Of a stretch of 64,000 nucleotides of DNA, positions 44,930 through 56,416 are shown in pieces. Below the pieces are notes generated by a model. It did no database searches and was not told the DNA's origin. It saw nothing but the letters and a program-made list of their open reading frames with translations. Position 1 is the stretch's first letter; each line of letters opens with the position of its first letter. The stretch comes from Hexactinellida sp. DTS-2022 (lineage: Eukaryota > Porifera > Hexactinellida), in assembly GCA_028753945.1 (NCBI GenBank), contig JAPNXP010000001.1, positions 12,452,501 to 12,516,500 of the forward strand, in the 5' to 3' direction. The position numbers and the translations under genes were made by a program.

Positions 44930-47900
44930 TTAGGTTTCTTGACTAAGTTTCACTTCAACAGAGAAAAGCTCTGCTGTTTGTAGTAGCAGCTTTAGCGGGC
45001 TGGGATCGGGAAGAGAGAGTTCAGGAATGTATAGCTTCAGTAGGCGTAGATAGGGAAGTGTGTGAATAAGCATGAAAATATACTCACAAGAGTCAGAAGT
45101 TAGTTCGCAATAGCCAATCGTTAGGCTACGAATAGCTGGATGTCTATACATACTTTTGCATAGTTCCAATAACCCTGTATCTTGCAAGGGTATATAAATG
45201 AGTGACAGTTCCACAAGAGACTGAAGATAGGGCATAGCAGTGATCCAGCAGTTGACATCATCTGAGGTGAGGGACATGTATTTAGCCTTAGCGATACAAG
45301 ATTGCAACAGGAATGAATGGTATTTAAAATGCTAGTACAACTGTTCAACCCGAGTGATGGTAAAAAATTGAGTCGTATTTCCTTCAATGAAGTGGTATTA
45401 TTGCAAATTAGGTTAACGAGAAGGTCTTGGTGATTCTCCCTAAGAAGAGGCTCATTAGATGCTGAAAACGAGAGATAACTTAGACTGTAGTTAGTCTGTA
45501 GGTAGGGCAGTGCGGTGTATGCATCCTCTTTGTACCAGTTCAGCTCTTTTAGTGAGGAGAGGCCCGATAGTATGTCGGTAGTCTCTGGCAAGCAGGATTC
45601 AGGATCCAATATGTGCAGTCCCATTATCCGGCGATTGTATGATATCAGTGGCAGCAGAATAGACCAATCAGAGTCGTCAGATTCGGGTTCATAGTATAAA
45701 TTCTCAATGCATGCGAACTGAGCGATCAAATGAGTCAGTATTTCATGGGATATTTCGGATTGGTCTAACTTAATGCTTCCAGTTAATGTATTGTTTGCTG
45801 TCAAGAAGAGAGGATACAAACTCTCTGTTAGTTCACACAGAAATAAGTCAATACTGATCTTGCAGTTAATTGGTGCATCAGCAGAGGTAAGTTGGGTAGT
45901 GTACGATTGAATGATTTCCGTATCATCACCATAGAATGCAATAGCTAGGTATTGCAGGCTGCAGGAGGAGAGCTGACGCAGTAGTAAACTGAATTGGATG
46001 GGATTAATTAGATATGTCTCTATATACAGGATTTCTATTTCGTATAAGTAATTCAGTGACTGTAGGAAGCTATGGAATTCATTTGGTGCGATAGTATGAT
46101 CGAAATGGAAGTGCACATGTTGTGGTAACAGCTTTATCAAACAGTCAAAATACTCCTTCATTAATCGGGAGTTACTTTCTACTATAAGTGAGCTAATGAG
46201 GAGATAGATCTGAGTAAATTGGCTCCAGTCAGAGACACCGATTATATTTGCTGAGTATCCGAGTTGATGTACCATAGGCATACCAATTAGTGGCATTATA
46301 TCGGGTATAATATTGCCACAGATAATGGGTATGAGACATGCAGCGTTATCTGATAGCAGACCGCATAGGAATCTCACTACCATCCTATACATTGCGAATA
46401 CCTCTTCACTACTCACTATATATCGAATCATTATGCATTGTTTAACCCATAACTTGTTGCTAAGACAATTGGCTGCCATATATTCTTGCAATGTCAAGTG
46501 AGCAAACGTCCAAACATTTATTTTTTGGCCAAACTTGAGAACCTTCACTTGTACCTGCATAAGGCCAAGTCTCTCGGTCCTGTAGTCACGGGAGTCTACG
46601 CGAATTGACACGTCCTCTTCTCTGCAGCTGAGCTCCCTGTGGTATATGCCTTCGTAGGCTTCGTTTCCTATGCAGTCTATGCAGGCTAGGATGGATGGAT
46701 GGAATTGTGCCATGCGCTCTACCCGCGTTAATCTCTTGAATCCCATGCGATGCAATTGGCGCCTTATTATGTACACAATCAGTGCGGAGTAGAGCTGTGT
46801 CAGTGTCTGAGATAGAATGTTGTTGGTGGCGTTGAATAGCGACGTGAAGAGACTAGCGTTAACTGGCACTAGAGACAACTGATTGATTTCATCGTGTCGG
46901 AAGAACAGCTCCTTTGTGTCTCTCAGTTTATTAACCGTGCTAATCCTCTTCTCAAAGTAGCTGTCTCTGTCTGAGGGAGAGAACCCCAGCACCTGGAAGG
47001 TTGAGTCCACGCTCAAGGCCTGACCGTGTTCCTCTCTGATGTCATTCCATGCACCGGGCCTGCTGGTCACAAGTAGCGTTGCGCGGTTAAGGACACGTTT
47101 CTGCAGCAGGAAGTACAACAGTGTCGTATTAAATGGCACATCCTTGATGAATTCATCCACCCCGTCAATGATTAATAGGAGACCTTCTCCTCCTGTCTTA
47201 GTCAGATGTTTCGAAAGGGACATCGACCATTTGATGCTCATTGGCATTGCATAAGAAAACCATTTTTGGATGAATTCTTGGTCGATTTCCTTCTCGCGGT
47301 CTTGTCTTGATTTCTCCATATCATGCCACTCCTCACTGCGACACTGTGCCGATATGACATATCTGAAGTTTGTATGTTCACCATTTCCATACTGGAGGGC
47401 TATGTATTTGCACAGGAATGTTTTACCACTACCTGGATTCCCTAATATACATAGAACTTTGGGTTTAGTCGGATCATGCATAGAAATAATGGAAATAAAA
47501 TCTACCACTTTCAATGCATTTTCTTTTTGATTCATTGATCTCAGGAATTCAATTTCGTTTAGGCTTGTCTCTTGATTTTCCTTCACTCGCATTATTTCCT
47601 CTTCCACAATGGTTAGAGGTGTATATACGGATTCCAATGTGGTGCTATCCTCATCGTCAAAATGTATGTAAATATTCTGATTTTGTTGCACAGTATACTC
47701 TCTTAGTCTCGTTACCCAGTCTTCTTGATCCTCAGTTTCATTGGATTGCAATTCCGCCATCAGTTTGTTTTGGAATTCGGTTTCATTCATATTACTAAAC
47801 ATGGGTGAATATTTTTTAATCTTTGTAGCTAGATCATCACGATCTACAGCCTGCATCATTTCGCTTAAAATTTCCATATTTTGGCTGATCAACCCTCCCT

Positions 47901-48336
47901 CAATGCACATCATAAGAGCTGTTTCAAATTCTATCTCTGTCGAAACTTTTTGGAATAATCCACCGCCTATCATCATTTCCCATACGTCATTAGTAATTTC
48001 ATTTCTGAGTAAAGTCACGAACGATTCTACAGAGGGAGAACTATCTTTTTCTGATGTAAGTCCTCCGGTATTAGCGTTGAGCCATTTAATCTTATTGGCT
48101 ATTGGAATCAAATCGCGTCTAGCTATGCTTGCTAGCGCATCATGAAATCTTTTAGGATCAAATACAGTTAAATTTAACTTGAGCGAATAAAGGAAATCAA
48201 TTGGATTAGTTCCAGTTCTTTCTATTATTGTGGACGGAATCCCGAGTATCTCTTGTAACGCGCGGACATTTTCTGCGGTTAACGAATTTACAAGTTCGTT
48301 GATAGACTTAAATTCCTGAAAATTAGCTAGCTCCAT
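44930..48336 (-). CDS. NACHT-LRR (NLR) immune receptor-like protein
   Basis: Large intronless frame, about 1,070 codons from the first ATG (48336, MELANFQEF) to a stop at 45121; the earlier in-frame start is only a TTG. The N-terminus has one or two death-effector-like repeats (residues ~1-90, ending SIARRDLIPIANKI; second ~125-190 with ALMMCIEGGLISQNMEIL and RDDLATKI). The NACHT has Walker A GNPGSGKT (~300) and Walker B LLLIIDGVDE (~387). A helical region and leucine-rich repeats follow. NLRs sense microbial or danger signals in the cytoplasm, oligomerise through NACHT and recruit partners by the death fold. Near 45290 the LRRs continue in another frame (44930-45300, LTSDDVNCWITAMPYLQSLV to VEVKLSQET), a net one-base loss or two-base gain: a real frameshift, allele or sequencing error. 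A TATA box lies upstream. Confidence 0.85.
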
Positions 48337-48409
48337 TTTATCTATAAATAGAGATATTGGAATTAAAATGTCTGCCAAATGGTATTTTTTAATAACTGTA
48401 AATATGCTC

Positions 48410-48420
48410 TATTTATATAC
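48410..48420 (-). promoter_or_regulatory. TATA box of the NLR gene
   Basis: On the minus strand GTATATAAATA lies about 75-85 bases before the ATG at 48336. It abuts the dispersed repeat that begins at 48421. Confidence 0.5.
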
Positions 48421-48545
48421 ATAAGCTGCTCGTCCGTACTACGTGCGTTCTTACAATTTGCACTCTTTCCTGCGGCCATCGTTTGTATTTCAAACTCATG
48501 CCTTTTCAAATTATATACCGGTTGTATTAAATACGTACAGCGGAA
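48421..48545 (+). repeat. Dispersed repeat (copy of 2955-3085 family)
   Basis: AAGCTGCTCGTCCGTACTAC, GCGTTCTTACAATTTGCACT and TATACCGGTTGTATTAAATA in order. It lies directly against the NLR promoter. From 48550 to 49850 there is no gene I can support; 49256-49447 is an open stretch made of (AAA/T)CTAACAAA repeats. Confidence 0.6.
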
Positions 48546-49859
48546 CTGATTGTAATGGGCAGGTTTATCCAGGCGCATAAATTTTATAGAAAAATTTTTC
48601 TGACATGTGAAAATCGAGACTCCAAAAGACGTTAGTCAAAACATTATTTGAAAGTTAGAAATGAATGAATACAAATTAAACATCGAGAGTTATTTCTAGA
48701 TACAGTACTCCCCATCTCCCTGCCAAATTTAAAGTCTGTAGCCCTTACCAGTTCCTCAATCAATTCCGAACAAACAAACAAACAAAAATTATTTGTGATT
48801 TAACATATAAGATTATTGTTAAATGTATCTAACCAACGGAGATAAAAATACAATCGGCCTTATTCAACACCATTTCTTAGATTTTTCTTTGTATTGCCGT
48901 TTTTTAAAGACTCTGTTGTTTAAAATCCCTAATAAACTAAAAGTACTATACGATTCTGGTAATACGCTCCCCTTAGATATTTAAATAAATAATTTCACTT
49001 TGAGGTTTGTGGCCTTAACTTTGTGGGTCACCATCTTGCAATTCTAAACATGTGGAATATTGATCATTCATGATAAATATAATTGGTTTAGCAAACTTTA
49101 TTTTATTTAATAAGATTTAGCAGGACTGTAGTGGGGATTGTGTGTCCGGTATTTTCGGACAACTTTGGATATAGGCCAAATCGTTTTCGTAATCATTCAA
49201 TCATTTGTCCTAAATTATTATATTTAGTGATTATTATATATCTACCTCAATTTTTTTGTACAATTTAAAAAGGGTGCTAATTATCGGTCTAACAAATTTA
49301 GTTAAAAGTCTAAAAAAATTCGTTATACCTCTAACAAAATTTGTGAAATGTCTAACAGATTTGCCATTACCAAAATTACTATATAGATTATCAAAATCAA
49401 TGAGGACTCTAACAAAATTAGTGAAGAGTCTAAAAGTTTTTCAATGATTTTGTCAGACTTTTCATTAATTTACCGACGGATTGAGTAATGCGTCGGTATC
49501 TTAGTGGGCCAAAAGGGCTCGTTATTAGTAAACTGAAATTAGCTAAATATATTCATATAGAAATATGGATTGGTTTTCATAGGCGTTGAACTAATAAGTT
49601 GGGGTGGGGGGAATTTACTTCCCAAAATCTATATTATTAAAATGCGGAATAGAAACTGCATTTATAAATGAGATATAAAATAACTTCCAAATGAAATTAT
49701 AGGTAAACAAGTATGTTGAGTTCAAATTTTCAATTAAAAATTTCTAATATGAAAATTTAAAGTTGTTGTTTACAAAAAGGGGTGAAAAATTCAAAAAATT
49801 CAAAATGAACCTAAAGAGCAACTTCCAAATGTTGGAAGTTAATTTATATCTCAATTATA

Positions 49860-49955
49860 AATTAGGTTTCTGTTTCACCATCACTTTAATACAATCCGGA
49901 CATACAAACGCACAAACACACAAACAACAATCGAGTTTAAAAATATAGATACATA
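49860..49955. mobile_element. Helitron-like end fragment
   Basis: CACCATCACTTTAATACAATCCGGAC, a CA/CAAA run and AACAATCGAGTTTAAAAATATAGAT match the terminal part of the elements at 8526-9168 and 53267-54413 (quoted words shortened to their key parts). Only this end is clear. Confidence 0.5.
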
Positions 49956-50035
49956 AATATAAGGATGTAATCTGTAATAGAAACTATGTCTTCAAAGTTT
50001 AATCATAGATATGAAATCAGTATTCAAAAAATAGA

Positions 50036-51135
50036 GGATAAATTAAATGTGTATATGTTATGTCGATTTTGTCAAATGTTGATTTTACAAAATCAACATG
50101 TCGATTTCACAAAATCAACATGAATCAACCGAACTAAAACAAGTGTTCGACTTTGGCTATATTACTGGGAGAAGCCTTAGTTTTATTGAATTTTGTTCAG
50201 AATTCGCTGGGTTGACTGAATAAGATCGACTGGAATATGATCGACCTCTGAATTTATCTAATGGAATAGGATCGACCGGAATAAGATCGACCCATTGCCA
50301 CGACTGGAATAAGATCGACTGGAATAAGATCGACCCATTGCTCGACTGGAATAAGATCGACCGGAATAAGATCGACCCATTTTTACAATTGGAATAAGAT
50401 CGATCCATTGCCACGACTGGAATAATATCGACTCATTTTCACGTCTAGAATAAGATAGGCACTTTTAGTGTGTACTATGGCTCATGATAAAATCCAGGCT
50501 CTTTTAATTGTATTATGGCTCATGATAAAGCCCAGGCTCTTTTTTGGTGTATATTATGGCTCATGATAAAACCCATGCTCTTTTTTGGTGTGTATTATGG
50601 CTCATGATAAAACCCAGGCTCTTTTTTGGTGTCTATTATGGCTCATGATAAAACTCAGGCTCTTTTGGTGTGTATTATGGCTCATGATAAAACCCAGGCT
50701 CTTTTGGTCTTTTTGGTGCCTATCTTACTCAAGACGTGGCAATGGGTCGATCTTATTCCAGTCGATCCTATTCAGGTTCCCCAATTCGCTTCATCCAAGT
50801 ATATACCGACTTGTATGAAGAAAAATTTACCAAAATGAATTTCTTTACTAAAATGAAAAAATATTCCGGGGTGATTTTGCAAAATCAACGAATAAAATAT
50901 GTCGATTTTATAAAATCAAAATTTTTATCAGTTTATTTTGTAAAATCGACATTTCTAATTAGTTGATTTTGTAAAATCGACATTCTGAAATGTCGATTTT
51001 ACAAAATCAACTAATTAAAAATGTTGATTTATTTACTATTTTACAAATTAAACTTAAGTTTGTATTTTGATTTTACAAAATCGACATTTTGGATGTTGAT
51101 TTTGTAAAATCGACTATTTGACAAAATCGACATGC
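50036..51135. repeat. Nested inverted and tandem repeat complex
   Basis: Three layers are visible. The outer parts (50060-50130 and 50870-51135) repeat TGTCGATTTTGTAAAATC and its complement many times. Inside, 50217-50440 is a run of ~15-bp units GGAATAAGATCGACC; short complementary words (ATGGGTCGATCTTATTCCAG) follow at 50744-50770. The centre (50462-50715) has six ~40-45-bp units on GGCTCATGATAAAACCCAGG. The whole can fold back on itself. Open frames here are periodic by-products. Probably a foldback element grown by tandem amplification; ends not fixed. Confidence 0.7.
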
Positions 51136-51788
51136 CATATACATAATACAATTATGAAAATAACCATAAATTCTCATTTCAAGTAATACTATGAAATTGT
51201 ACTAGAGTTGAATGGAATAGAATTGATCTGTGGATATACACTCCTGTTACCAATTGAGTCACTAAAATGATTTTCTTCACATTTATGTATTAGTCTACTA
51301 TCTACTGCAAGGATAATCTTAGTGACGGTTTAGTTCATTGGAATTCAGTGGTTAAATTAACTAATGAATGCAAATGCATGATATAGACTCAACTGGTGCT
51401 GTTTGTACTAATCTCTGTAAGCCGATATACGTAGTTCATTGAGATTAAATAAATGAACTTTAAGTTTAAATAATGGTTTGTGAACATTCTGGAATTGTTA
51501 AGTTCATTACGTAGAATAATTTGATACGAAGAGGTATCGATGTCCCCACAAATTATTCTAACTGTTAATTTGTTTAACAAGATATTTATATGCTACATGT
51601 AATTAGTCTACTTCATGTATTGTAAAACATGTTTTTATTTATAGCATGTGTGAAATGGCATGAACGATAATTGTATATCTATAGTTTATTTAGTAGTATA
51701 GTATACTAGTACTATATAACTAATAAAAAATAACAGGCAAAACTATAAAATACGAAGCTGCAGAGTTTGCTGTTGTGAGCTACATACA

Positions 51789-52252
51789 CAGAGGCGTAGC
51801 AATAGGCGGTTCAGGCGGTTCATTGAACCAGGATTCCCGATGTTCAGGGGGCCCCCAAGGGTTCCAAAATTCCACTTATGCAGATATACTACTTTAATCA
51901 TACTTCATGATAACAGTTATGTTATTTGATAATTATTAATACATTTTGGCAGTTATCAAATATATGAAATTACATTTTGCTCATAGTTTTGAGACTATAC
52001 TTGAGTTAAACATGAAGAGAGTTTATGTTTATGGTTATGCAAAACGAGTAGACACATTAACAATATATTAACCATATACATTTTGTCTAACAGTTATGTC
52101 AAAATTCGGGAAATGTAAATTTCCGAACCCAAATTTATCCAGATGCATCCATGCACTCCTTAAAATTAACTTTTGAACAATTAAACTAGTGGGGCCAGGG
52201 CCCCGGCGCATACTTTTGAACCGGAGCCCCCGAAACTTTAGCTACGCCACTG
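51789..52252. mobile_element. 464-bp hAT-like MITE (GGCGTAGC family)
   Basis: Ends CAGAGGCGTAGCAATAGG and GCTACGCCACTG, flanks TACATACA/TACATATA (8 bp, one mismatch). It shares the GGTTCATTGAACC and GGGGCCCC content of 42720-43371 in opposite orientation. Confidence 0.8.
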
Positions 52253-52453
52253 TACATATATGGTCAGTATACGGATTACGGACATGACAAATACACTTCA
52301 AAGGATTACTCAGTTAACTAGTGCGTAGTAGCACAAAAATAGAATGTATACTAAGTATACTAACATGTAAAATCTAATAACTAATTAGCTAAACAAGGAT
52401 AATGAAAAGTTTATTAATTATTACAACAAACGACACACTAGAAAAACAAATGA

Positions 52454-53250
52454 CTAGTTTCTTGGCTCAGTAATTTCATTGGTAATCACAGTAGGCTCAT
52501 TAGGAGGAACTGAATTTGGAATGACGTCATTAGGATTATTCTGATTAGCTCGAGTAGTTCTCACAATGTTCAGATGGAGCAGAGATGTAGCGGTCTAGAC
52601 CGGGACCGGACCGGACCGGACCGACCAGTCTCAGGTCGGTCCGTCCGCTTATTTTCAAGTGCGGTGTGGACCGGTCCAAATTAACGATATAACGGTCTGG
52701 ACAGTTCATAGATCTGGACTCAATGAGTCATCCTAGATTGGACAAACGATCAGGATCCAATCCGTTATTTCCCATTGTTTACAGCACATAAGTAATAAGT
52801 ATCTTATAAATACAAGTGGATATAATTAGCCACTCTACTATGCGGTCTGTAACGATCCAAATAAGGGATATAACGGTCTGGAACAGTACATTGGTCTTGA
52901 CCAGTTCATCGGTCTGGACCGGTCCGGACCGTCCAGAAAAAAAATCATGAAGGTCCGGTTCATGAATTTTCCGGACCACTGCATCTCTGAGATGGAGGGA
53001 ATGAGTAATCTGAGCAGAAGATATCGTATGACAACAACAACAATAAATACGAAGAACTGTTTCCTTGATTGACAAGTAATTAGTATAAAATGCACAATAC
53101 CGAAAGCTTTTGTAAAGCTTGCGAGCTGTGTGGTTAATGCTAACTACCAAAATGGTGTAGAACACTATAGCTATGGAGAGAAAGGACAGAAATAAATTAG
53201 TCCACAAGAAATTATTGAAGAATGATACTGCTGAACACCTGTTGGGGAAG
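52454..53250 (-). CDS. C-terminal part of an unrecognised membrane protein, MITE-split
   Basis: Reading on the minus strand, an open frame enters after an acceptor-like CTTCCCCAACAG (near 53242). It encodes a hydrophobic span (TNLFLSFLSIAIVFYTILVV), a basic stretch (NHTARKLYKSFRYC) and a Cys cluster (YCCCCH), then reaches ITHSLHL at a MITE (52580-52989). Beyond the MITE the frame resumes in phase with NIVRTTRANQNN and a Pro/Glu/Asn-rich tail ending TEITEPRN-like residues (NEITEPRN) and TAG. This looks like the last exon of a gene whose earlier exons are cut off by, or lie beyond, the Helitron-like element at 53267. As it stands the MITE inserts stop codons. Family unknown; a receptor-like membrane protein is possible. 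Confidence 0.5.
52580..52989. mobile_element. 410-bp hAT-like MITE inside a coding exon
   Basis: Ends CAGAGATGTAGCGGTC and GACCACTGCATCTCTG, perfect 8-bp duplication AGATGGAG (52572-52579 and 52990-52997). Filled with GGTCCGGACC words. Related ends at 32509-32832. Confidence 0.85.
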
Positions 53251-53266
53251 TAAGGAATTATATTTA

Positions 53267-54413
53267 ACGAGCCCTTCGGTCTCGGTCGCTTTGCGACAGA
53301 TCGGTGCTACGCACCTCAAGTTAACGGCCGCGTAGTGGCCTTACTCCTCACTAAACAAATGATTACATAATTAGTAATATTTGTCATAGTTATATACTTA
53401 TAATTAGGGCTGAAACGAATATTCGAAATGTAACGAACGAACCTTTTTCTAAACGAACGAATATTCGAATATTCGTTCGTTTTGATGACTAAGCATTAAA
53501 TCAATTTCTAGAGACAAATACATTGGAAAATAGGTTTTTCATAATGTTAGAATGGTATAATAATAGTTACAAAATGTATTATACACAAGTTAACTAATAA
53601 TCAGCTAGTTCAAGTGGGAATTTATATTTACGATATCTCTAAGCTATACAAAAGTCTTGTTGTTGTCCAAAATAAGTTAACGAATATCCGTTTCAATCTA
53701 ATATTCGTCCAAACGAATATTTGTTTCGTAACGAATATTCGTTTGCAAACGAACGAATATTCGTTCAATCATTTCGAACGAATATTCGAATATTCGGTAT
53801 ATTCGTTTCATCCCTACTTATAATAATACCCGTTGAAAACTAACTTCTGGGTTGATTTTGAATTTTCATTAATTTGTTTACCTATTTGTGTAAACAACAA
53901 CAATAAAGATTCAAATTAGACATTAGAAATGCGAAATTCGTGTTCAGCATACTTGTTTACCTATAATACCCGTTTATAGCTAGCTTCTGGGTTGATTTTG
54001 AATTTTCAGTAATTTGTTTACCTTTTTGTGTAAACAATAACAACAAATATTAATATTATAAATTTATAAACGCGAAATTCGTGTTCAGCATACTTGTTTA
54101 CCTATAATTCTCGTTGAAAGCTAACTTCTAGGTTGATTTTGAATTTTCATTAATTTGTTTACCTATTTTGTGTCAACAACAACAACAATTATTTATATTA
54201 TAAATTTGTAAATGCGAAATTCGTGTTCAGCATACTTGTTTACCTATTATAACATTTGTTTACCAATTATAACATTTGAAGTTAGTTTATATAGATCTCA
54301 CATATAAATGCGGTTTCTATTCCCCCATCACTTTAATACAATCCGGACAAACAAACAAACAAACACACACACACACACACACACACACAACAATCGAGAT
54401 TTAATAATATAGA
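53267..54413. mobile_element. Helitron-like element, copy 2, hosting a MITE
   Basis: Starts ACGAGCCCTTCGGTCTCGGT, has GTTAACGGCCGCGTAGTGGCC, and ends with CACTTTAATACAATCCGGAC, (CAAA)n/(CA)n and AATAATATAGA. The inner CTTGTTTACCTATAATACCCGTT-type block (~110-120 bp) is tandemly repeated three times at 53820-54240. A different MITE (53405-53816) lies inside. Non-coding. Confidence 0.55.
53405..53816. mobile_element. 412-bp hAT-like MITE with AACGAATATTCG repeats
   Basis: Ends TAGGGCTGAAACGAATATTCG-type and CGTTTCATCCCTA, perfect 8-bp duplication CTTATAAT (53397-53404 and 53817-53824). Both subterminal regions repeat AACGAATATTCG, a natural array of short transposase- or protein-binding words. 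Non-coding. Confidence 0.85.
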
Positions 54414-55107
54414 TTTAACTCACTTTGTGTAGAGTTGTCCACAAATCTCACTTCTGAGTAGTAGATCTTTACAACAGTGTTGCAGGTTTAAATTGTTGCT
54501 ATTGTTTGAGTTTGTGTTAAATTCTGAAAGGTTCTATATATTATATTCGGATGTTCCCATATAGTTCCAAAACATATTCAGGTCTACCATTACTAATAAT
54601 TGAGATAAAGAAGTGCCCTCTATTTTACAATGGCCTTCGACAGTATCCATAGTCCACATTTTGATAACACTGAATAGGCCTTATTATAACGTAGGTCACG
54701 TATAGATGTATTATTTCTTTCCCATTGCTATAGTGAAAGATTTTCTCCAACCGCATCAATTCAAATTTGATTATTATTTGAAGGTTGGACATATGTATTT
54801 CAACACGAAAAAGCATTATTATTACCTATATAAGGAACTAAAATTAAGCTTTAATATTGTATACCAGTTGAAATTGGTTTCGGAATTTGGTACATCATTG
54901 GGATTGTGTATCTTTTTTCATAGAATACTAGCCGAACTTCTGCCCTCCGGGCGGCGCCTTTCTGTTAATTCCAGGGGAAGATTTTTCCGGGGGCTTCTAC
55001 AAAATTTATCGAACACTGGTATAAATGTATTTGTGTGGCGATATATGGTATACACTTGTACTATAGATGCATTAATACGAGTATATTGACTTTATTGCAG
55101 AGCCTTG

Positions 55108-55235
55108 GGATATACAAACAACCTGCTCCCACACACTACGCGCGTCCTTACAACTTGCACTCGGCCCCTCGCTTTACGCTTGTAATCAAAGCAAATACTT
55201 TTTCTAATGTTATGCCGGTTGTATTTAAATAATGT
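55108..55235 (+). repeat. Dispersed repeat (copy of 2955-3085 family)
   Basis: ACTACGCGCGTCCTTACAAC, CTTGCACTCGGCCCCTCGCT and ATGCCGGTTGTATTTAAATA in family order. The stretch 54420-55100 shows no supported gene; a 127-codon open frame at 54706-55089 lacks any recognisable feature. Confidence 0.6.
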
Positions 55236-55501
55236 GAATTGTAACGAGAAATTAACGAAAATTATACATCCCCACTCCTTTGCCATTTTGTTACGAGATG
55301 AGGCAACGCACTAGTAAGAAGACTAGCCGCTATGGCTGAACCCACTTCATAGGGATGTTATGTGTGTGGTTTCGTCTCATTCCAGGGATGGAGGGTAACC
55401 CTCGACCACTCTTATTGCGCCTGGCCCTCGCGCCAACCTAGTGTTCACACAAAATTCAAATTGTCGGACAAAAATACTTTAGGGGAGTATAGTATATAAT
55501 A

Positions 55502-55729
55502 CAGTGGACTCCGCTTAATGAAATCACTGGTTAATGGAGTCCACAGATTCATTTGTTTTTTTCTGAAAAGCACAATGCCAGCAGAAGTTAATACAAATAT
55601 TTTCGCTTAATTGGGCTAGACTTCAGTTAAAGGGAGTAAGTTTATGCTAATCTAAATTGGGATAACTTATTCTGGGCAAAATTAGGCTTCCTATTAATAT
55701 AGTATGTAATTAAGTTTAGCTTGACTGTA
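55502..55729. mobile_element. Probable pogo-like MITE (CAGTGGACTCCGCTTAAT)
   Basis: The left end CAGTGGACTCCGCTTAATG resembles the 6227-6326 family. The right end near AGCTTGACTGTA is weaker. Boundaries tentative. Confidence 0.4.
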
Positions 55730-56416
55730 GTCATATCTGAAAGACTCATAATAACTGCTAGAATACCTCATACTAGCCGGGTATCCATACTTTGCTGCTA
55801 AATATAAAGTTTCGGATTTACACGGAGTCGTTAGAGCCTGAATTATGATGAAATGTTTTTGTATATGTTGTATTGAAAATACCTTTAAGTCTTATCGATG
55901 CTAGAAGCATAATAATCATGCATAAGCCTCTAGGTGTATCACTCCATTTTACTTGTGCCTGTTGGAACTGAATTGTAAAACTAATTCTAATAGAGAGATA
56001 AAATTATGATTCGTGAATTCTAAACAGATCCTCTGGTAAAAATATAAATTCTGGTCTATTGATATCAATTCTAATTAATTATGCAGGGTGGAAACAGCAA
56101 AAGCAATTTTTGCTAATTCGTATTCTTGCATATAGAAAGAAGGAATTGTATATTTTACTGCCATAAAATATTAGATTACAGAAGATTAGATTACATATAC
56201 TACAGTAAGGAGTAAAATGCTGACAGCAAATAATCGCTGTTGATAGCTAATAGCAAAATTTCCCCTGATCATATGAGGTAGAGTATTACCATGCATCCCT
56301 GAAAAGTAATTAATTTATATTTAAATTTAAATTTCTTTTGTATTTAGATCCCTATCATATGCTAAAATATTGAATTTTTGTCATTTTGCATAAATGGATT
56401 GAATACAGTTTTAAAT

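Noticed and set aside
45265-45310. GT...AG intron that would explain the NLR frame change
   Set aside because: The only close GT-AG pair encloses 36 bases, a multiple of three, so removing it would not change the frame.
50157-50966. Several short open frames with repeated RSYS or GSILFQ words
   Set aside because: They are translations of the 15-bp GGAATAAGATCGACC array and the 42-bp minisatellite.
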